Shown: positions 8,341 to 18,351, counted from the first letter of the stretch. The stretch: DNA of 64,000 bases from SMWN01 sp965261165 (GCA_965261165.1 OZ253445.1:1860001-1924000); one strand, 5' to 3'. Notes: generated by a model from the sequence alone, not told the origin. Made by a program: numbers and translations.

Positions 8341-8402
8341 GACTGTGTAAAAATCCAATATTTGTCATTCCCACACCACCCCGTCGTTTCCGCACAGTCT
8401 CT
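8341..8402. repeat. Possible decayed copy of MITE element B
   Basis: The ends read GACTGTGTAAAAATCC and CCGCACAGTCTC, resembling the GAGACTGTGC termini of the element at 2481-2605 but with substitutions. The interior is shorter. Low confidence. Confidence 0.3.
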
Positions 8403-8799
8403 TTTGCGGGGATGGCTGCCGCCGGTTTAATAACAACGAGTCGTGATACAAGAATATTTTTCATGGTTTTTTCGCTGGTTATGAGCTAGCAACGGCAACA
8501 AAATTTTGTAAAATATTCCAAACGGGAAACGCTGCCAATGCGGTCACTGGCAACTGATGCAAAATACCTGACTTAATCAAATTGCTTGATGCGGGCAATA
8601 TTATGCCCTCACCATGAGTAAATGAGCCATAACCATATAAATTTTATTTTCTGCTCCTTACCATTTTGAGAATGATTTAAATGATTTGAAAGCTACCCTA
8701 GCCTTGAATGTTTTTATGCTACCTTGCAAGGTTATCAAGCGCGTCAGAAGTCTGGGAGTGGGTAATATTTGACTCGCATCCGACAATGAATAATATCTT

Positions 8800-10134
8800 C
8801 TACGGCTGCCTGGATTGAATTTTTTCCTGCCAGTCTTGTGTTTTTCTTAACACGATGTCTTCATTAATGGTGGTCAGTGTTCGATTTTTCATGAGTTGTT
8901 TACCAGCAACCCAGACATCAGTTACCTGATTACGGCCAGATGCGTAAACAATTTGTGAAACGGGATCATAAAGCGGCCGTGTTTCAATAGTATCAAGATC
9001 AATTGCGATAACATCAGCCGCTTTGCCTTTTGCTAGCGAACCGGTGATGTGAGCGATACCCAATGCCTTTGCTCCGTTGATGGTTGCCATCTCTAGGGCT
9101 TGATGGGCGGGTAGGGAGCTGCTATTAGCAGAAATTCCTTTGGCGAGTAATGCCGCGGTACGCATTTCGCCAAGCATATCCAGATCATTATTGCTGGCAG
9201 CACCATCAGTGCCTAGTGCGACATTGATATCCTGTCGTAGTAATTCACTGACAGGACAAAAACCACTGGCCAGTTTTAAATTGGATTCAGGACAGTGGGC
9301 AATATGTACGCCCTGTGTGCTTAGCAGTGTGATTTCATCTTTCGTGAGTTGTGTCATATGTACGGCAAGTAAACGCGGACTGAGTAATCCGAGTTTATGC
9401 AATCGCTGGATGGAACGCTGACCATGCTGCTCTTCACTCTGTTTAACTTCATCTGCCGTTTCATGAATATGCATATGAATGGGGATATCAAGTTCTTCAG
9501 CCAACGTATTGATACGTCGTAATGGTTCATCTGAAACGGTGTAGGGGGCATGAGGTGCAAAGGCGGTATGGATATGTGAGTTATGATTATATTTGTCGTG
9601 TATCTGTTCACCTTTGACGAGATATTCATCGGCATCTTTTGCCCAGGCTGTGGGGAAATCAATCAGGATTAAACCAATCATGGCGCGGATGCCTGTTTCT
9701 ACGGCAACTTTCGCAGCCTGATCCGGGAAAAAATACATATCATTAAAACAGGTGGTGCCGCTTCGAATCATTTCTGCAACGGCATGCCGTGTCCCGTCAT
9801 TAACGAACTCGGAACTGACCCATTTTTGTTCATCTGGCCAGATGTATTCCTTAAGCCATTTCATTAAGGGTAAATCATCCGCCAGACCGCGGAAAAGACT
9901 CATTGCTGCATGTGTGTGACAATTAATTAGCCCTGGCATTAATGCGTGACTATCAAGATCATGGGTTTCACGAGCTGAATATTTATTTTGCGCCTTTTCG
10001 GTTGGTAAAATAACAATTATCTCGCCATTGCTGATAGCGAGAGAGTGATGCTCCAGTACATTATTTCCCTTATTATTATTTGTAGTGTCTACCGGAATAA
10101 TCCAACGTGCATTAATCAGCGTATCGATATTCAT
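8800..10134 (-). CDS. mtaD: 5-methylthioadenosine/S-adenosylhomocysteine deaminase
   Basis: This 444-residue amidohydrolase of the TRZ/ATZ group deaminates 5'-methylthioadenosine to methylthioinosine, and usually also S-adenosylhomocysteine. Metal ligands are visible: H73/H75 (LINCHTHAAMSLFRG), the HMHIHETADE strand, AVHMTQLT, and the aspartate in LGTDGAASNNDLDML. PGLINCHTH and GSLAKGKAADVIAID are typical flanks. It is divergent from mtnA, 66 bp away, and a matching methylthioinosine phosphorylase lies at 29.3-30.0 kb. Together these argue for MTA salvage via methylthioinosine rather than for guanine or cytosine deamination. The start is the ATG at 10132-10134 with a poor ribosome site. Confidence 0.92.
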   Translation of the reverse strand: MNIDTLINARWIIPVDTTNNNKGNNVLEHHSLAISNGEIIVILPTEKAQNKYSARETHDLDSHALMPGLINCHTHAAMSLFRGLADDLPLMKWLKEYIWPDEQKWVSSEFVNDGTRHAVAEMIRSGTTCFNDMYFFPDQAAKVAVETGIRAMIGLILIDFPTAWAKDADEYLVKGEQIHDKYNHNSHIHTAFAPHAPYTVSDEPLRRINTLAEELDIPIHMHIHETADEVKQSEEQHGQRSIQRLHKLGLLSPRLLAVHMTQLTKDEITLLSTQGVHIAHCPESNLKLASGFCPVSELLRQDINVALGTDGAASNNDLDMLGEMRTAALLAKGISANSSSLPAHQALEMATINGAKALGIAHITGSLAKGKAADVIAIDLDTIETRPLYDPVSQIVYASGRNQVTDVWVAGKQLMKNRTLTTINEDIVLRKTQDWQEKIQSRQP

Positions 10135-10200
10135 CCTGCTACCATGTTTGTGACTAAGGTGTGAATTGTACGAAAAAAAACTTGTTAAGGAGACTTTAAA

Positions 10201-11268
10201 TTGTCGTCGAAAGATTTACCGGGAATCATAGCCGCAACGCGTAACCGGTTATGTCCGGTTAAATGGACATTAAATGGCGTGGAACTGATTGATCAACGAA
10301 TATTGCCACACGAGTTTCGGGTCAATCATTATAGTGATGTTCGCGCATTGTCTGCGGCGATTACCAACATGGTCGTTCGAGGTGCTCCTGCAATCGGTAT
10401 TGCTGCGGCTTATGGGGTCGTGCTTGCAGCCAGAGAGGCCTATGCTCAATCTGAGGATAAGTGGCGAGAATTGATTGAGCATAATCTTGCTGTATTGCTT
10501 GCGAGCAGACCAACGGCGGTGAATCTGTATTGGGCAATTACAAGAATGAGCGGCTTGTTTGCATCAATTGAGGACGACCCAGAATCTGCATTACTGGCCG
10601 AAGCGATAACTATCCATAATGAAGATATTGCTGCCAATATTCATATGGGTAAGTTGGGAGCTGGTCTCATAGAAGACAAATGTCAGGTACTTACACACTG
10701 TAATGCGGGGGCATTGGCAACGAGTGGTTACGGGACTGCCCTAGGCGTTATCAGAACCGCGCATAAACAAGGCAAAATATCTTCAGTCTATACTTGTGAA
10801 ACACGTCCCTGTTTACAGGGTGCTAGGTTAACAGCATGGGAGTTGCAGCAAGATAATATTCCCACCACGCTGTTGGCGGACAGTGCCGCCTGTTATCTAT
10901 ACAGCCAGGGAAATGTTGAGTGGGTGATTGTAGGTGCCGACAGGATTGCGGTAAATGGTGATGTTTGTAATAAAATCGGCACCTACATGCATGCGATCAC
11001 GGCAAGATATCATGGGGTTCGAGTGATGGTGGTTGCGCCCTCATCGACCTTTGACTTCGATGCCAAAAGTGGACAAGAGATCCCCATTGAACAGAGAGCG
11101 AAAAAAGAGATATTAAATTATTCAGGCGTAAAAATTGCGCCAGAGAATGTCTCGGCGTGGAATCCTGCCTTTGATGTAACGCCTGCTGATTTAATCGATG
11201 CTATCGTCACTGAAAAGGGCATTATTGAAGCCCCTGATCCCGATAAAATACGACGCACCATGCTTTAA
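10201..11268 (+). CDS. mtnA: S-methyl-5-thioribose-1-phosphate isomerase
   Basis: MtnA converts methylthioribose-1-phosphate to methylthioribulose-1-phosphate in methionine salvage. The 355-residue protein is related to eIF2B subunits. The catalytic cysteine C167 (THCNAGALATSGYGTA) and aspartate D247 (VGADRIAVNGDVCNKIGT) are present, as is the N-terminal VVRGAPAIGIAAAYG substrate motif. The start is TTG at 10201, supported by AAGGAGA at 10187-10193 with 7-8 nt spacing. It forms a divergent pair with mtaD, consistent with a shared regulatory region for MTA salvage. The downstream salvage genes (mtnB/C/D) are not in the window. Confidence 0.96.
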   Translation: MSSKDLPGIIAATRNRLCPVKWTLNGVELIDQRILPHEFRVNHYSDVRALSAAITNMVVRGAPAIGIAAAYGVVLAAREAYAQSEDKWRELIEHNLAVLLASRPTAVNLYWAITRMSGLFASIEDDPESALLAEAITIHNEDIAANIHMGKLGAGLIEDKCQVLTHCNAGALATSGYGTALGVIRTAHKQGKISSVYTCETRPCLQGARLTAWELQQDNIPTTLLADSAACYLYSQGNVEWVIVGADRIAVNGDVCNKIGTYMHAITARYHGVRVMVVAPSSTFDFDAKSGQEIPIEQRAKKEILNYSGVKIAPENVSAWNPAFDVTPADLIDAIVTEKGIIEAPDPDKIRRTML

Positions 11269-11420
11269 AAATTCTTCTCAGCATGAGATGCCATGCACTG
11301 AATAATTGATACTGGAAAAAGTTGCTATTTGATTGAAAATAATCTGTTTTCATCCAACTTCTTCTACAGGGAATGGGTTCAATGTGATAAAATTCCCGCC
11401 TTTGGTGAATGAGGAAATAG

Positions 11421-11448
11421 AGGGCTAATCATTTCTTGATTGAGCCCT
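11421..11448 (+). promoter_or_regulatory. Hairpin just upstream of the gyrA start
   Basis: AGGGCTAATCA (11421-11431) and TGATTGAGCCCT (11437-11448) are inverted repeats with one bulged base and a 5-nt loop. The hairpin ends 8 nt before the gyrA ATG, where a ribosome-binding site would be expected and none is evident. It could modulate gyrA translation. Confidence 0.5.
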
Positions 11449-11456
11449 GAATTTGT

Positions 11457-14057
11457 ATGAATGAAAGCGAAGTAGTGGGTTCCGTAAAACCCGTCAATAT
11501 TGAAAATGAAATGAAGCAATCCTACATGGATTATGCCATGAGCGTGATTGTAGGAAGAGCTTTGCCAGATGTCCGTGATGGTTTGAAACCTGTACATCGT
11601 CGTGTCCTATATGCCATGAATGAGATGGGTAATGACTGGAATAAAGCCTACAAAAAATCGGCTCGTATTGTCGGTGATGTGATCGGTAAATACCATCCTC
11701 ACGGTGACACTGCGGTGTATGACACCATGGTGCGCATGGCGCAGCCATTTTCACTACGTTATATGCTTGTCGATGGTCAGGGAAACTTTGGTTCGGTCGA
11801 CGGCGATTCTCCTGCTGCCATGCGTTACACAGAAGTGCGTATGACACGTATTGCGCATGAATTACTGAAAGATCTGGATAAGGAAACGGTTGATTTCATC
11901 CCGAATTATGATGGTTCAGAACATGAGCCCACAGTTTTTCCTGCACGTATTCCTAATCTACTTGTTAATGGTTCCAGTGGTATCGCGGTGGGCATGGCAA
12001 CGAATATTCCACCGCACAATTTAATTGAGGTGATTGATGCCACTACTGCACTGATGGGTAATGATGAAATGACCATTGCCGAGCTTATGCAGTTTATCCC
12101 TGGGCCAGACTTCCCGACGGCAGGGTTTATTAATGGCTCTAAAGGTATTCGTGAGGCCTACGAAACAGGTCGCGGCAAGATTTATATGCGTGCGCGTACT
12201 CATATCGAATCTGATGATGAAAAGGACAGGCAGAGTATCATCGTCACGGAATTACCTTATCAGGTAAACAAGGCACGCTTGATGGAAAAGATTGCCGAAC
12301 TGGTGAAGGATAAAAAAATCAGCGGCATAAAAGAATTGCGTGATGAATCTGATAAGGATGGCATGCGTATGGTTATCGATTTGCGTAGAGGCGAAGCGCC
12401 TGAAGTGCTAATAAACAATCTTTACCAACAAACACAAATGCAAAATGTGTTCGGTATTAATATTGTTGCGCTGAGGGATGGCCAACCGAGGTTGTTGAAT
12501 CTAAAACAGTTATTGAGAGCATTTATTAGTCATCGTCGAGAAATTGTGACTCGTCGTACACGATATGATCTGCGCAAATCAAGAGCACGCGCACATATCC
12601 TGGAAGGTCTGGCAGTTTCGCTGGCGAACATTGATCCTGTCATTGCCTTAATCAAGGTTTCCGCTACACCGGCTAAAGCTAAACAGGCATTGTTAGAGCC
12701 TGTATGGGAATCTGGGGCCGTGGTGCAGATGCTGGAGCAGACAGACTCAGATGCCTCAAGGCCAGAAGATTTAGCCGATGGTTTTGGTTTTGTCGAGGGT
12801 GGTTACCGATTATCTAAAATTCAAGCACAGGCGATTCTGGATTTGAAATTACAAAGACTGACCGGATTGGAACAGGAAAAGATCGTTAAGGAATATAGTG
12901 AAATCTTGGAAGCCATTATTGATTTGCTGGATATCCTGTCGCGACCAGAGAGATTGATGCAGGTTATCAGGGAAGAGCTTGAAGATATTCGAGATCGCTA
13001 TGGTGATGAAAGAGGTACTGAAATACTTGAAGATCAAATTGATTTGAGTATGGAGGATTTGATTACCGAAGAAGATGTCGTGGTGACACTTTCACATGCA
13101 GGTTATGCGAAATCTCAGGCCATCGATACTTATCGTTCACAACGTCGTGGTGGTAGGGGCAAATCTGCGACAAACATGAAAGATGAAGATTTTATCGATA
13201 AATTATTTATTGTCAGCACTCACGATACCTTGTTGTGTTTTTCCAGTAAGGGAAAACTGTATTGGTTGAAGGTCTATCAATTACCTCAGGCCAGTCGTGC
13301 TGCGCGTGGCCAACCGATTGTTAATTTATTACAATTGGAAGAGGGCGAACGAATCAATGCCATATTACCCATACGTGAATTTGTTGAAGATAAATTTATC
13401 TTTATGGCGACTGCCGATGGCACTGTCAAAAAATGTAAGCTGACAGATTTTTCTCGACCAAGGGCAAGTGGTTTAAGGGCGATTGAACTGGTTGATGGTA
13501 ATCAATTGATCGGCGTTGAAATTACCGATGGCGATCATGACATTATGTTGTTTAGTAATGCGGGCAGGGCAGTAAGATTTAAAGAAGCTTTAGTAAGGGC
13601 TACGGGCAGAACGGCCAGAGGTGTTCGCGGGATTCGCCTAGCTGAGGGTCAGAATGTGAATTCACTGATCATTGTTGAGTCAGATGAGAACTCGGTATTG
13701 ACGGTAACAGAAAATGGTTTTGGCAAGCGAACCGCAATCATCGATTACGCGGTTAAAGGCAGAGGTGGATTAGGCGTGATCTCGATCCGAACAACAGATC
13801 GTAACGGCAATGTAATTGGCGCTGTCGCTGTCGATGAGGATGATGAGATCATGCTTATCAGTGATCAAGGGACTTTGATTCGCACCCCAGTTAGTGATGT
13901 TTCAGTATTGGGAAGAAATACACAGGGCGTGACCCTAGTCAAATTGGGAGATGGAGAACATCTGGCAAGCTTGGAACGCATTGTTGAATACAAAGATTCG
14001 GAAGATGAGCCAGTTGCTGAAGTAGCGAGTAAAGAAATAACAGAAAAAACAATATGA
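11457..14057 (+). CDS. gyrA: DNA gyrase subunit A
   Basis: GyrA is the breakage-reunion subunit of the A2B2 gyrase that introduces negative supercoils. The protein has 866 residues. The active-site tyrosine is Y124 (AMRYTEVRM). The quinolone-resistance region is YHPHGDTAVYD, with threonine at T85 (E. coli S83 position) and aspartate D89 (E. coli D87). The GyrA box QRRGGRG lies near residue 561, ahead of the C-terminal beta-pinwheel that wraps DNA. It starts the gyrA-serC-pheA-hisC-tyrA-aroA-cmk-rpsA run. The stop overlaps the serC start (ATGA). Thr at the S83 position is natural in several gammaproteobacteria and does not by itself prove resistance. Confidence 0.98.
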   Translation: MNESEVVGSVKPVNIENEMKQSYMDYAMSVIVGRALPDVRDGLKPVHRRVLYAMNEMGNDWNKAYKKSARIVGDVIGKYHPHGDTAVYDTMVRMAQPFSLRYMLVDGQGNFGSVDGDSPAAMRYTEVRMTRIAHELLKDLDKETVDFIPNYDGSEHEPTVFPARIPNLLVNGSSGIAVGMATNIPPHNLIEVIDATTALMGNDEMTIAELMQFIPGPDFPTAGFINGSKGIREAYETGRGKIYMRARTHIESDDEKDRQSIIVTELPYQVNKARLMEKIAELVKDKKISGIKELRDESDKDGMRMVIDLRRGEAPEVLINNLYQQTQMQNVFGINIVALRDGQPRLLNLKQLLRAFISHRREIVTRRTRYDLRKSRARAHILEGLAVSLANIDPVIALIKVSATPAKAKQALLEPVWESGAVVQMLEQTDSDASRPEDLADGFGFVEGGYRLSKIQAQAILDLKLQRLTGLEQEKIVKEYSEILEAIIDLLDILSRPERLMQVIREELEDIRDRYGDERGTEILEDQIDLSMEDLITEEDVVVTLSHAGYAKSQAIDTYRSQRRGGRGKSATNMKDEDFIDKLFIVSTHDTLLCFSSKGKLYWLKVYQLPQASRAARGQPIVNLLQLEEGERINAILPIREFVEDKFIFMATADGTVKKCKLTDFSRPRASGLRAIELVDGNQLIGVEITDGDHDIMLFSNAGRAVRFKEALVRATGRTARGVRGIRLAEGQNVNSLIIVESDENSVLTVTENGFGKRTAIIDYAVKGRGGLGVISIRTTDRNGNVIGAVAVDEDDEIMLISDQGTLIRTPVSDVSVLGRNTQGVTLVKLGDGEHLASLERIVEYKDSEDEPVAEVASKEITEKTI

Positions 14058-15184
14058 AACAGAAAGTTAATGTTTTAAAAGCGGTAGACAGCAAAGAGAG
14101 TTACTCTGGACTGGTCTATAATTTTGGCGCAGGTCCCGCAATGCTGCCAAGAGAAGTCATGCAGCATGCCAGAGTAGAATTTTTAGATTGGCATGGCAGT
14201 GGCATGTCAGTGATGGAGATGAGTCACCGCAGTGATGAATTTCTATCTGTTGCTGCACAGACAGAAATGGATCTTCGTGAAGTGTTGGCGATCCCTGAAA
14301 ACTATAAGGTGCTTTTTTTACAGGGAGGCGCGAGTAGCCAGTTTGCCATGGTGCCGTTAAATTTACTTGCAGGTAAAAATACGGCCGATTATTTCCATAC
14401 CGGTATCTGGTCCGGGAAGGCATTTAAAGAGGCAGAACGATTCTGTAAGGTCAATGTCATTAGCAATGAAGATAGCTCAATGCTGTCTGTGCCTGAAATA
14501 GAAACATGGTCGCTTAATCCTGATGCTGCTTATGTTTATTACGCTGATAATGAAACCATTAGTGGGGTTCAGTTTCAAAATATTCCGGAGGTAGGAGATG
14601 TTCCTCTGGTAACCGACATGACATCTAATTTTTTGTCAAAGCGATTAGATATCTCTCGCTATGGCGTTATCTTTGCAGGTGCGCAGAAAAATATTGCCCC
14701 ATCAGGATTGGTGATAGTCATTGTTCGTGAAGATCTGATTGGTCATGCGCCGAAACATATCCCGAGTATGTATGACTACGCTATCCAGGCAAAAAATGAG
14801 TCCATGTATAACACACCACCGACCTATAGTTGGTACATGTCCGGGCTGGTATTGAAATGGATCAAGGAGCAAGGTGGTCTGGAGGCGATGGAAAGAATCA
14901 GTCATGTTCGATCTGATAGTTTGTATCAGGTAATTGATGACTCTGATTTTTATAACAATCCAATTGAAAAAAAGTATCGTTCCTTGATGAACGTACCGTT
15001 TACATTGATTGACGATACATTCAATGAAAAATTTATCAAAGAGGCAAAAGATCATGGACTGGTTGCCCTAAAAGGTCACCGCAGTGTCGGTGGTATGCGT
15101 GCCAGCATGTACAATGCTATGCCTAAAGAGGGTGTTGATGCCTTGATTGGCTTTATGCGGGAATTTGAACGCACAAATGGCTGA
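14054..15184 (+). CDS. serC: Phosphoserine aminotransferase
   Basis: SerC is a PLP enzyme that makes 3-phosphoserine from 3-phosphohydroxypyruvate (serine pathway) and also serves pyridoxal phosphate synthesis. At 376 residues it is slightly longer than usual (~360) because of a 20-residue N-terminal extension (MKQKVNVLKAVDSKESYSGL) before the normal start VYNFGAGPAMLP. The PLP lysine is in GAQKNIAPSG at about residue 211, and the substrate motifs FLQGGASSQFAM and GHRSVGGMRASMYNA are intact. The ATG overlaps the gyrA stop by 4 nt, so coupling is likely. The extension may be real, because no closer start has a better ribosome site. Confidence 0.96.
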   Translation: MKQKVNVLKAVDSKESYSGLVYNFGAGPAMLPREVMQHARVEFLDWHGSGMSVMEMSHRSDEFLSVAAQTEMDLREVLAIPENYKVLFLQGGASSQFAMVPLNLLAGKNTADYFHTGIWSGKAFKEAERFCKVNVISNEDSSMLSVPEIETWSLNPDAAYVYYADNETISGVQFQNIPEVGDVPLVTDMTSNFLSKRLDISRYGVIFAGAQKNIAPSGLVIVIVREDLIGHAPKHIPSMYDYAIQAKNESMYNTPPTYSWYMSGLVLKWIKEQGGLEAMERISHVRSDSLYQVIDDSDFYNNPIEKKYRSLMNVPFTLIDDTFNEKFIKEAKDHGLVALKGHRSVGGMRASMYNAMPKEGVDALIGFMREFERTNG

Positions 15185-16262
15185 AGATTTAACATTAGAT
15201 GAGCTAAGAACACGGATTGATGAAATTGATTCAAATTTAATTGAGTTGATTAGCCAACGTGCGCATATGGCAACAGAAGTTGCCTGTGTCAAAAGTGAGC
15301 AGTCCGACGATAATGGTTTTTATCGTCCAGAGCGTGAAGCGCAGGTGTTGAGAAAAATTATAGATCAAAACCCTGGTCCTTTATCCGAAGAAGAAATGGC
15401 GCGTTTATTTCGTGAAATCATGTCAGCCTGTCTGGCATTGGAACAAACATTAGATATTGCTTTTCTTGGCCCTGAAGGCACTTTCACACAGGCAGCGGCA
15501 TTAAAACACTTTGGCCACTCAGTGAAAACAACGGCAATGGGGAGTATTGATCAGGTATTCAGGGAAGTGGAATCTGGTGCCTGTCAATATGGTGTCGTTC
15601 CCGTGGAAAATTCAATTGAGGGTGTCGTCAATTACACGCTGGATATGTTGGTAAATTCTAGTTTGATGATTTGTGGAGAGGTTGAATTAAGAATCCATCA
15701 TCATTTGTTGAGCAATGAAGAGTCAATCGAAAAAATTAGCAAAGTGTATTCGCATCAACAATCGTTAGCGCAGTGTCGAACATGGCTTGATGCAAATTTG
15801 ACAAAAGTAGAGAAAGTTTCCGTGAACAGCAATGCTGAGGCTGCGCGTTTGGCCGCTGGCGAAGAGAATGCAGCAGCGATAGCAGGGGAATCTGCTTCCG
15901 AACTTTATGAACTGTCCGCGTTGATGAGAAATATTGAGAACGAAGTCGATAATACCACCCGCTTTCTGGTATTAGGTCAGTACGAGGTATTACCGAGTGA
16001 TAGCGATAAAACTTCCTTATTATTTACAGCACCGAATGAACCTGGGGCCTTGCAGGGAATGCTCGCCTGTTTTTCAGATAATGGCGTCAGTTTGACTCGT
16101 ATCGAGTCAAGACCTTCGCGTAAAGGCATGTGGGAATACGTCTTTTTTGTTGATGTAGAAGGTCATGCGCAAGAAGCTACTGTGGCTTTGGCGCTGGACA
16201 AACTAAAAGATCGTTCACTAATGCTTAAATTATTAGGTTCGTATCCACGCGCTGTTTTATGA
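15177..16262 (+). CDS. pheA: Bifunctional chorismate mutase/prephenate dehydratase (P-protein)
   Basis: PheA converts chorismate via prephenate to phenylpyruvate for phenylalanine. The 361-residue protein has three parts: an AroQ chorismate mutase (about 1-90, LTLDELRTRIDEIDSNLIEL), a prephenate dehydratase (from IAFLGPEGTFTQAA to the catalytic NTTRF motif), and a C-terminal ACT domain with the phenylalanine-sensing ESRPSRKGMWEYVFFVD. I chose ATG 15177 (MAEDLTLDEL), which overlaps the serC stop. An in-frame upstream ATG at 15147 would lengthen the overlap without adding family similarity. Feedback inhibition by phenylalanine is expected from the intact ESRP motif. Confidence 0.96.
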   Translation: MAEDLTLDELRTRIDEIDSNLIELISQRAHMATEVACVKSEQSDDNGFYRPEREAQVLRKIIDQNPGPLSEEEMARLFREIMSACLALEQTLDIAFLGPEGTFTQAAALKHFGHSVKTTAMGSIDQVFREVESGACQYGVVPVENSIEGVVNYTLDMLVNSSLMICGEVELRIHHHLLSNEESIEKISKVYSHQQSLAQCRTWLDANLTKVEKVSVNSNAEAARLAAGEENAAAIAGESASELYELSALMRNIENEVDNTTRFLVLGQYEVLPSDSDKTSLLFTAPNEPGALQGMLACFSDNGVSLTRIESRPSRKGMWEYVFFVDVEGHAQEATVALALDKLKDRSLMLKLLGSYPRAVL

Positions 16263-16299
16263 CAACCTGAATCCAAGCTTAAAGAATAGGTCAGAATTA

Positions 16300-17424
16300 A
16301 TGACGTGTGATTTGATTAATTTAGCAACGCTTGGCGTAGCTGGCCTACGCCCTTATCAGCCGGGCAAGCCCGTGGAAGAACTGGAGCGCGAGCTTGGCAT
16401 TCGTAATATTATCAAACTAGCTTCTAATGAGAATCCACTTGGTCATGGTGAAAAAGCACGGCAAGCCATAGCATCGACGGTCGGTTTATCGAGATACCCT
16501 GACGGTAATGCCCGTGAGCTAAAAGAGGCCTTGGCAAAACAGCATGGTATCAACACAGATCAGATCACCGTTGGTAATGGCTCCAATGAAATTCTTGAAC
16601 TCGTCACCAGAGCGACCACAGAGCCACAGCATGAGGTGATTTTTTCTGAGCATGCGTTTGCTGTTTATCCTCTGGTAACACAAGCAGTTGGTGCAAAAGC
16701 TGTTATTGTGCCTACAAAAAACTGGGGACATGATCTTTCTGCAATGCGGTCAGCAATAAATGAAAACTCACGCCTCATGTTTGTTGCAAATCCAAATAAC
16801 CCGACTGGCACATGGTTAGATGCTCAAGCACTAAGAACTTTGCTGGAGTCTTGCTCTGAACATATGCTGGTGGTTATAGACGAAGCTTATTTTGAGTACG
16901 TAGATGAGGATGATTATCCCAATTGTATTCAGTGGGTAAATGAATTTCCAAATCTGTTGGTGACTCGTACTTTCTCAAAGGCATTTGGTCTTGCTGGTTT
17001 AAGAGTTGGTTATGGCGTTGCGCATCGCGATATTACTGACTTGATGAATCGGGTCAGGCAGCCTTTTAATGTGAATAGTCTGGCGTTGTCTGCCGCAGTA
17101 GCCGCACTTGGGGATAATGATCATCTGCAACAAAGCATCAGTCTGAATCAAGCAGGGATGAAACAATTGATAACGGCTTTCGATAAATTGAATTTGCAAT
17201 ATATTCCCTCAGTCGGGAATTTTATCTGTGTAAATATTGAGTCAACAGGTCAATCTGGTATAGAAATATATGAAAAATTATTACATCAAGGTGTCATCGT
17301 CAGGCCTGTGGATAATTATGGTATGCCAAATCACCTGCGAATCACTATTGGCATGGAACAAGAGAATGAAACATTTATTAACGCACTGGAGTCAGTTTTA
17401 ACGGGCATGGATGGTGAATCATGA
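16300..17424 (+). CDS. hisC: Histidinol-phosphate aminotransferase
   Basis: This 374-residue fold-type I PLP aminotransferase of the HisC family lies between pheA and tyrA. In this setting it is often thought to act both on imidazole-acetol phosphate (histidine) and on aromatic keto acids. Visible motifs are KLASNENPLG near the N terminus, FVANPNNPTGTW, VIDEAYFEY, and the PLP lysine in TRTFSKAFGLAGLRVGYG at about residue 227. The C-terminal arginine region is NHLRITIG. The stop overlaps the tyrA start by 4 nt. Whether its main job is histidine or aromatic synthesis cannot be decided from sequence alone. Confidence 0.94.
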   Translation: MTCDLINLATLGVAGLRPYQPGKPVEELERELGIRNIIKLASNENPLGHGEKARQAIASTVGLSRYPDGNARELKEALAKQHGINTDQITVGNGSNEILELVTRATTEPQHEVIFSEHAFAVYPLVTQAVGAKAVIVPTKNWGHDLSAMRSAINENSRLMFVANPNNPTGTWLDAQALRTLLESCSEHMLVVIDEAYFEYVDEDDYPNCIQWVNEFPNLLVTRTFSKAFGLAGLRVGYGVAHRDITDLMNRVRQPFNVNSLALSAAVAALGDNDHLQQSISLNQAGMKQLITAFDKLNLQYIPSVGNFICVNIESTGQSGIEIYEKLLHQGVIVRPVDNYGMPNHLRITIGMEQENETFINALESVLTGMDGES

Positions 17425-18311
17425 TTGCCAAACAAATAGCAATTGTAGGTGTAGGGTTGATTGGCGGCTCACTTGCACGCGCATTAAAAAAGTCCAATGC
17501 GATGGAATCTGTTGTAGGTTATGGACTAGATGAAAGTAGTTTGCAGAAGGCCGTGCAATTGGGCGTGATAGATAGCTACAGTCTGGATATCAAAGAAGTC
17601 GTATCTGATGCCGATATAGTCATATTGGCAACGCCACTGTCCACCGCTGATAAATTATTTTCAGAGATGTCGGATGCACTTAAGGAAATAGCTATTATTA
17701 CTGATGTTGGTAGTGCGAAAGGTTCGATTGTTAAATCTGCCAGAGAGAATCTGCCCAGCTTGTTTACACGTTTTGTTCCCGGGCATCCAATTGCGGGCAA
17801 AGAAGAAAGTGGCATCGAGGCCTCATCTGCAGAATTATTTGATGCGCATCGCGTTATTCTCACACCTGTTGCCGAGACAGATCCTGAGGCATTAAATTTG
17901 ATCACAAAAATGTGGGAACTCACAGGGGCAGAGGTGCTTAATCTTGATGTTGAACATCATGATGCCATCCTTGCTGCCACTAGCCACCTACCTCATATGC
18001 TTGCCTATGCCCTAGTCGATTGTCTGTCCGGATTGCAGGAGAGGGATGAGGTTTTTGAGTTTGCGGCTGGTGGTTTTGCAGACTTCACAAGAATAGCATC
18101 GAGTCATCCACGGATGTGGCATGACATCTGCTTTTCAAATCACGAAAAACTTTTGAAAGCGATGGATCGGTTTGTTCAACATTTGAATAAGATCAGAGAA
18201 GCTATTAACCATGATGATAGTGACACCTTGTTGGAACTATTTGAAAGAGCCAAAATTTCAAGAGATAAATTTACCGATCAAAGAAAGAATCGAAATGATT
18301 CTCCTGAATGA
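17421..18311 (+). CDS. tyrA: Prephenate dehydrogenase
   Basis: TyrA oxidatively decarboxylates prephenate (or arogenate) on the way to tyrosine. It is a monofunctional 296-residue form, without the chorismate mutase domain of enteric TyrA. The Rossmann motif IAIVGVGLIGGSLARAL is at the N terminus. VPGHPIAGKEESGIEAS and the catalytic-histidine region ATSHLPHMLAYAL are present. It overlaps hisC by 4 nt and is separated from aroA by 40 nt. In pseudomonads the neighbouring tyrA and aroA are fused; here they are separate genes. The NAD versus NADP choice was not determined. Confidence 0.95.
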   Translation: MIAKQIAIVGVGLIGGSLARALKKSNAMESVVGYGLDESSLQKAVQLGVIDSYSLDIKEVVSDADIVILATPLSTADKLFSEMSDALKEIAIITDVGSAKGSIVKSARENLPSLFTRFVPGHPIAGKEESGIEASSAELFDAHRVILTPVAETDPEALNLITKMWELTGAEVLNLDVEHHDAILAATSHLPHMLAYALVDCLSGLQERDEVFEFAAGGFADFTRIASSHPRMWHDICFSNHEKLLKAMDRFVQHLNKIREAINHDDSDTLLELFERAKISRDKFTDQRKNRNDSPE

Positions 18312-18351
18312 ATGTAAGTGAACAATTTTAAGTGCGCTCATTTTCCAAAAA

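Larger units (their letters stand above)
8097..8799. other. Gene-free stretch with remnants
   Basis: No intact gene is seen. The left part (8135 to about 8310, minus strand) reads like a phage head-protein fragment, listed separately, and about 8341-8402 resembles a decayed copy of MITE element B. The remainder to 8799 shows only short open frames without recognisable motifs. Confidence 0.6.

Noticed and set aside
8113..8489. Overlapping 76-114 codon frames on both strands
   Set aside because: No motif or ribosome site was found, and the only family-like reading is the separate frame that resembles a phage head protein.
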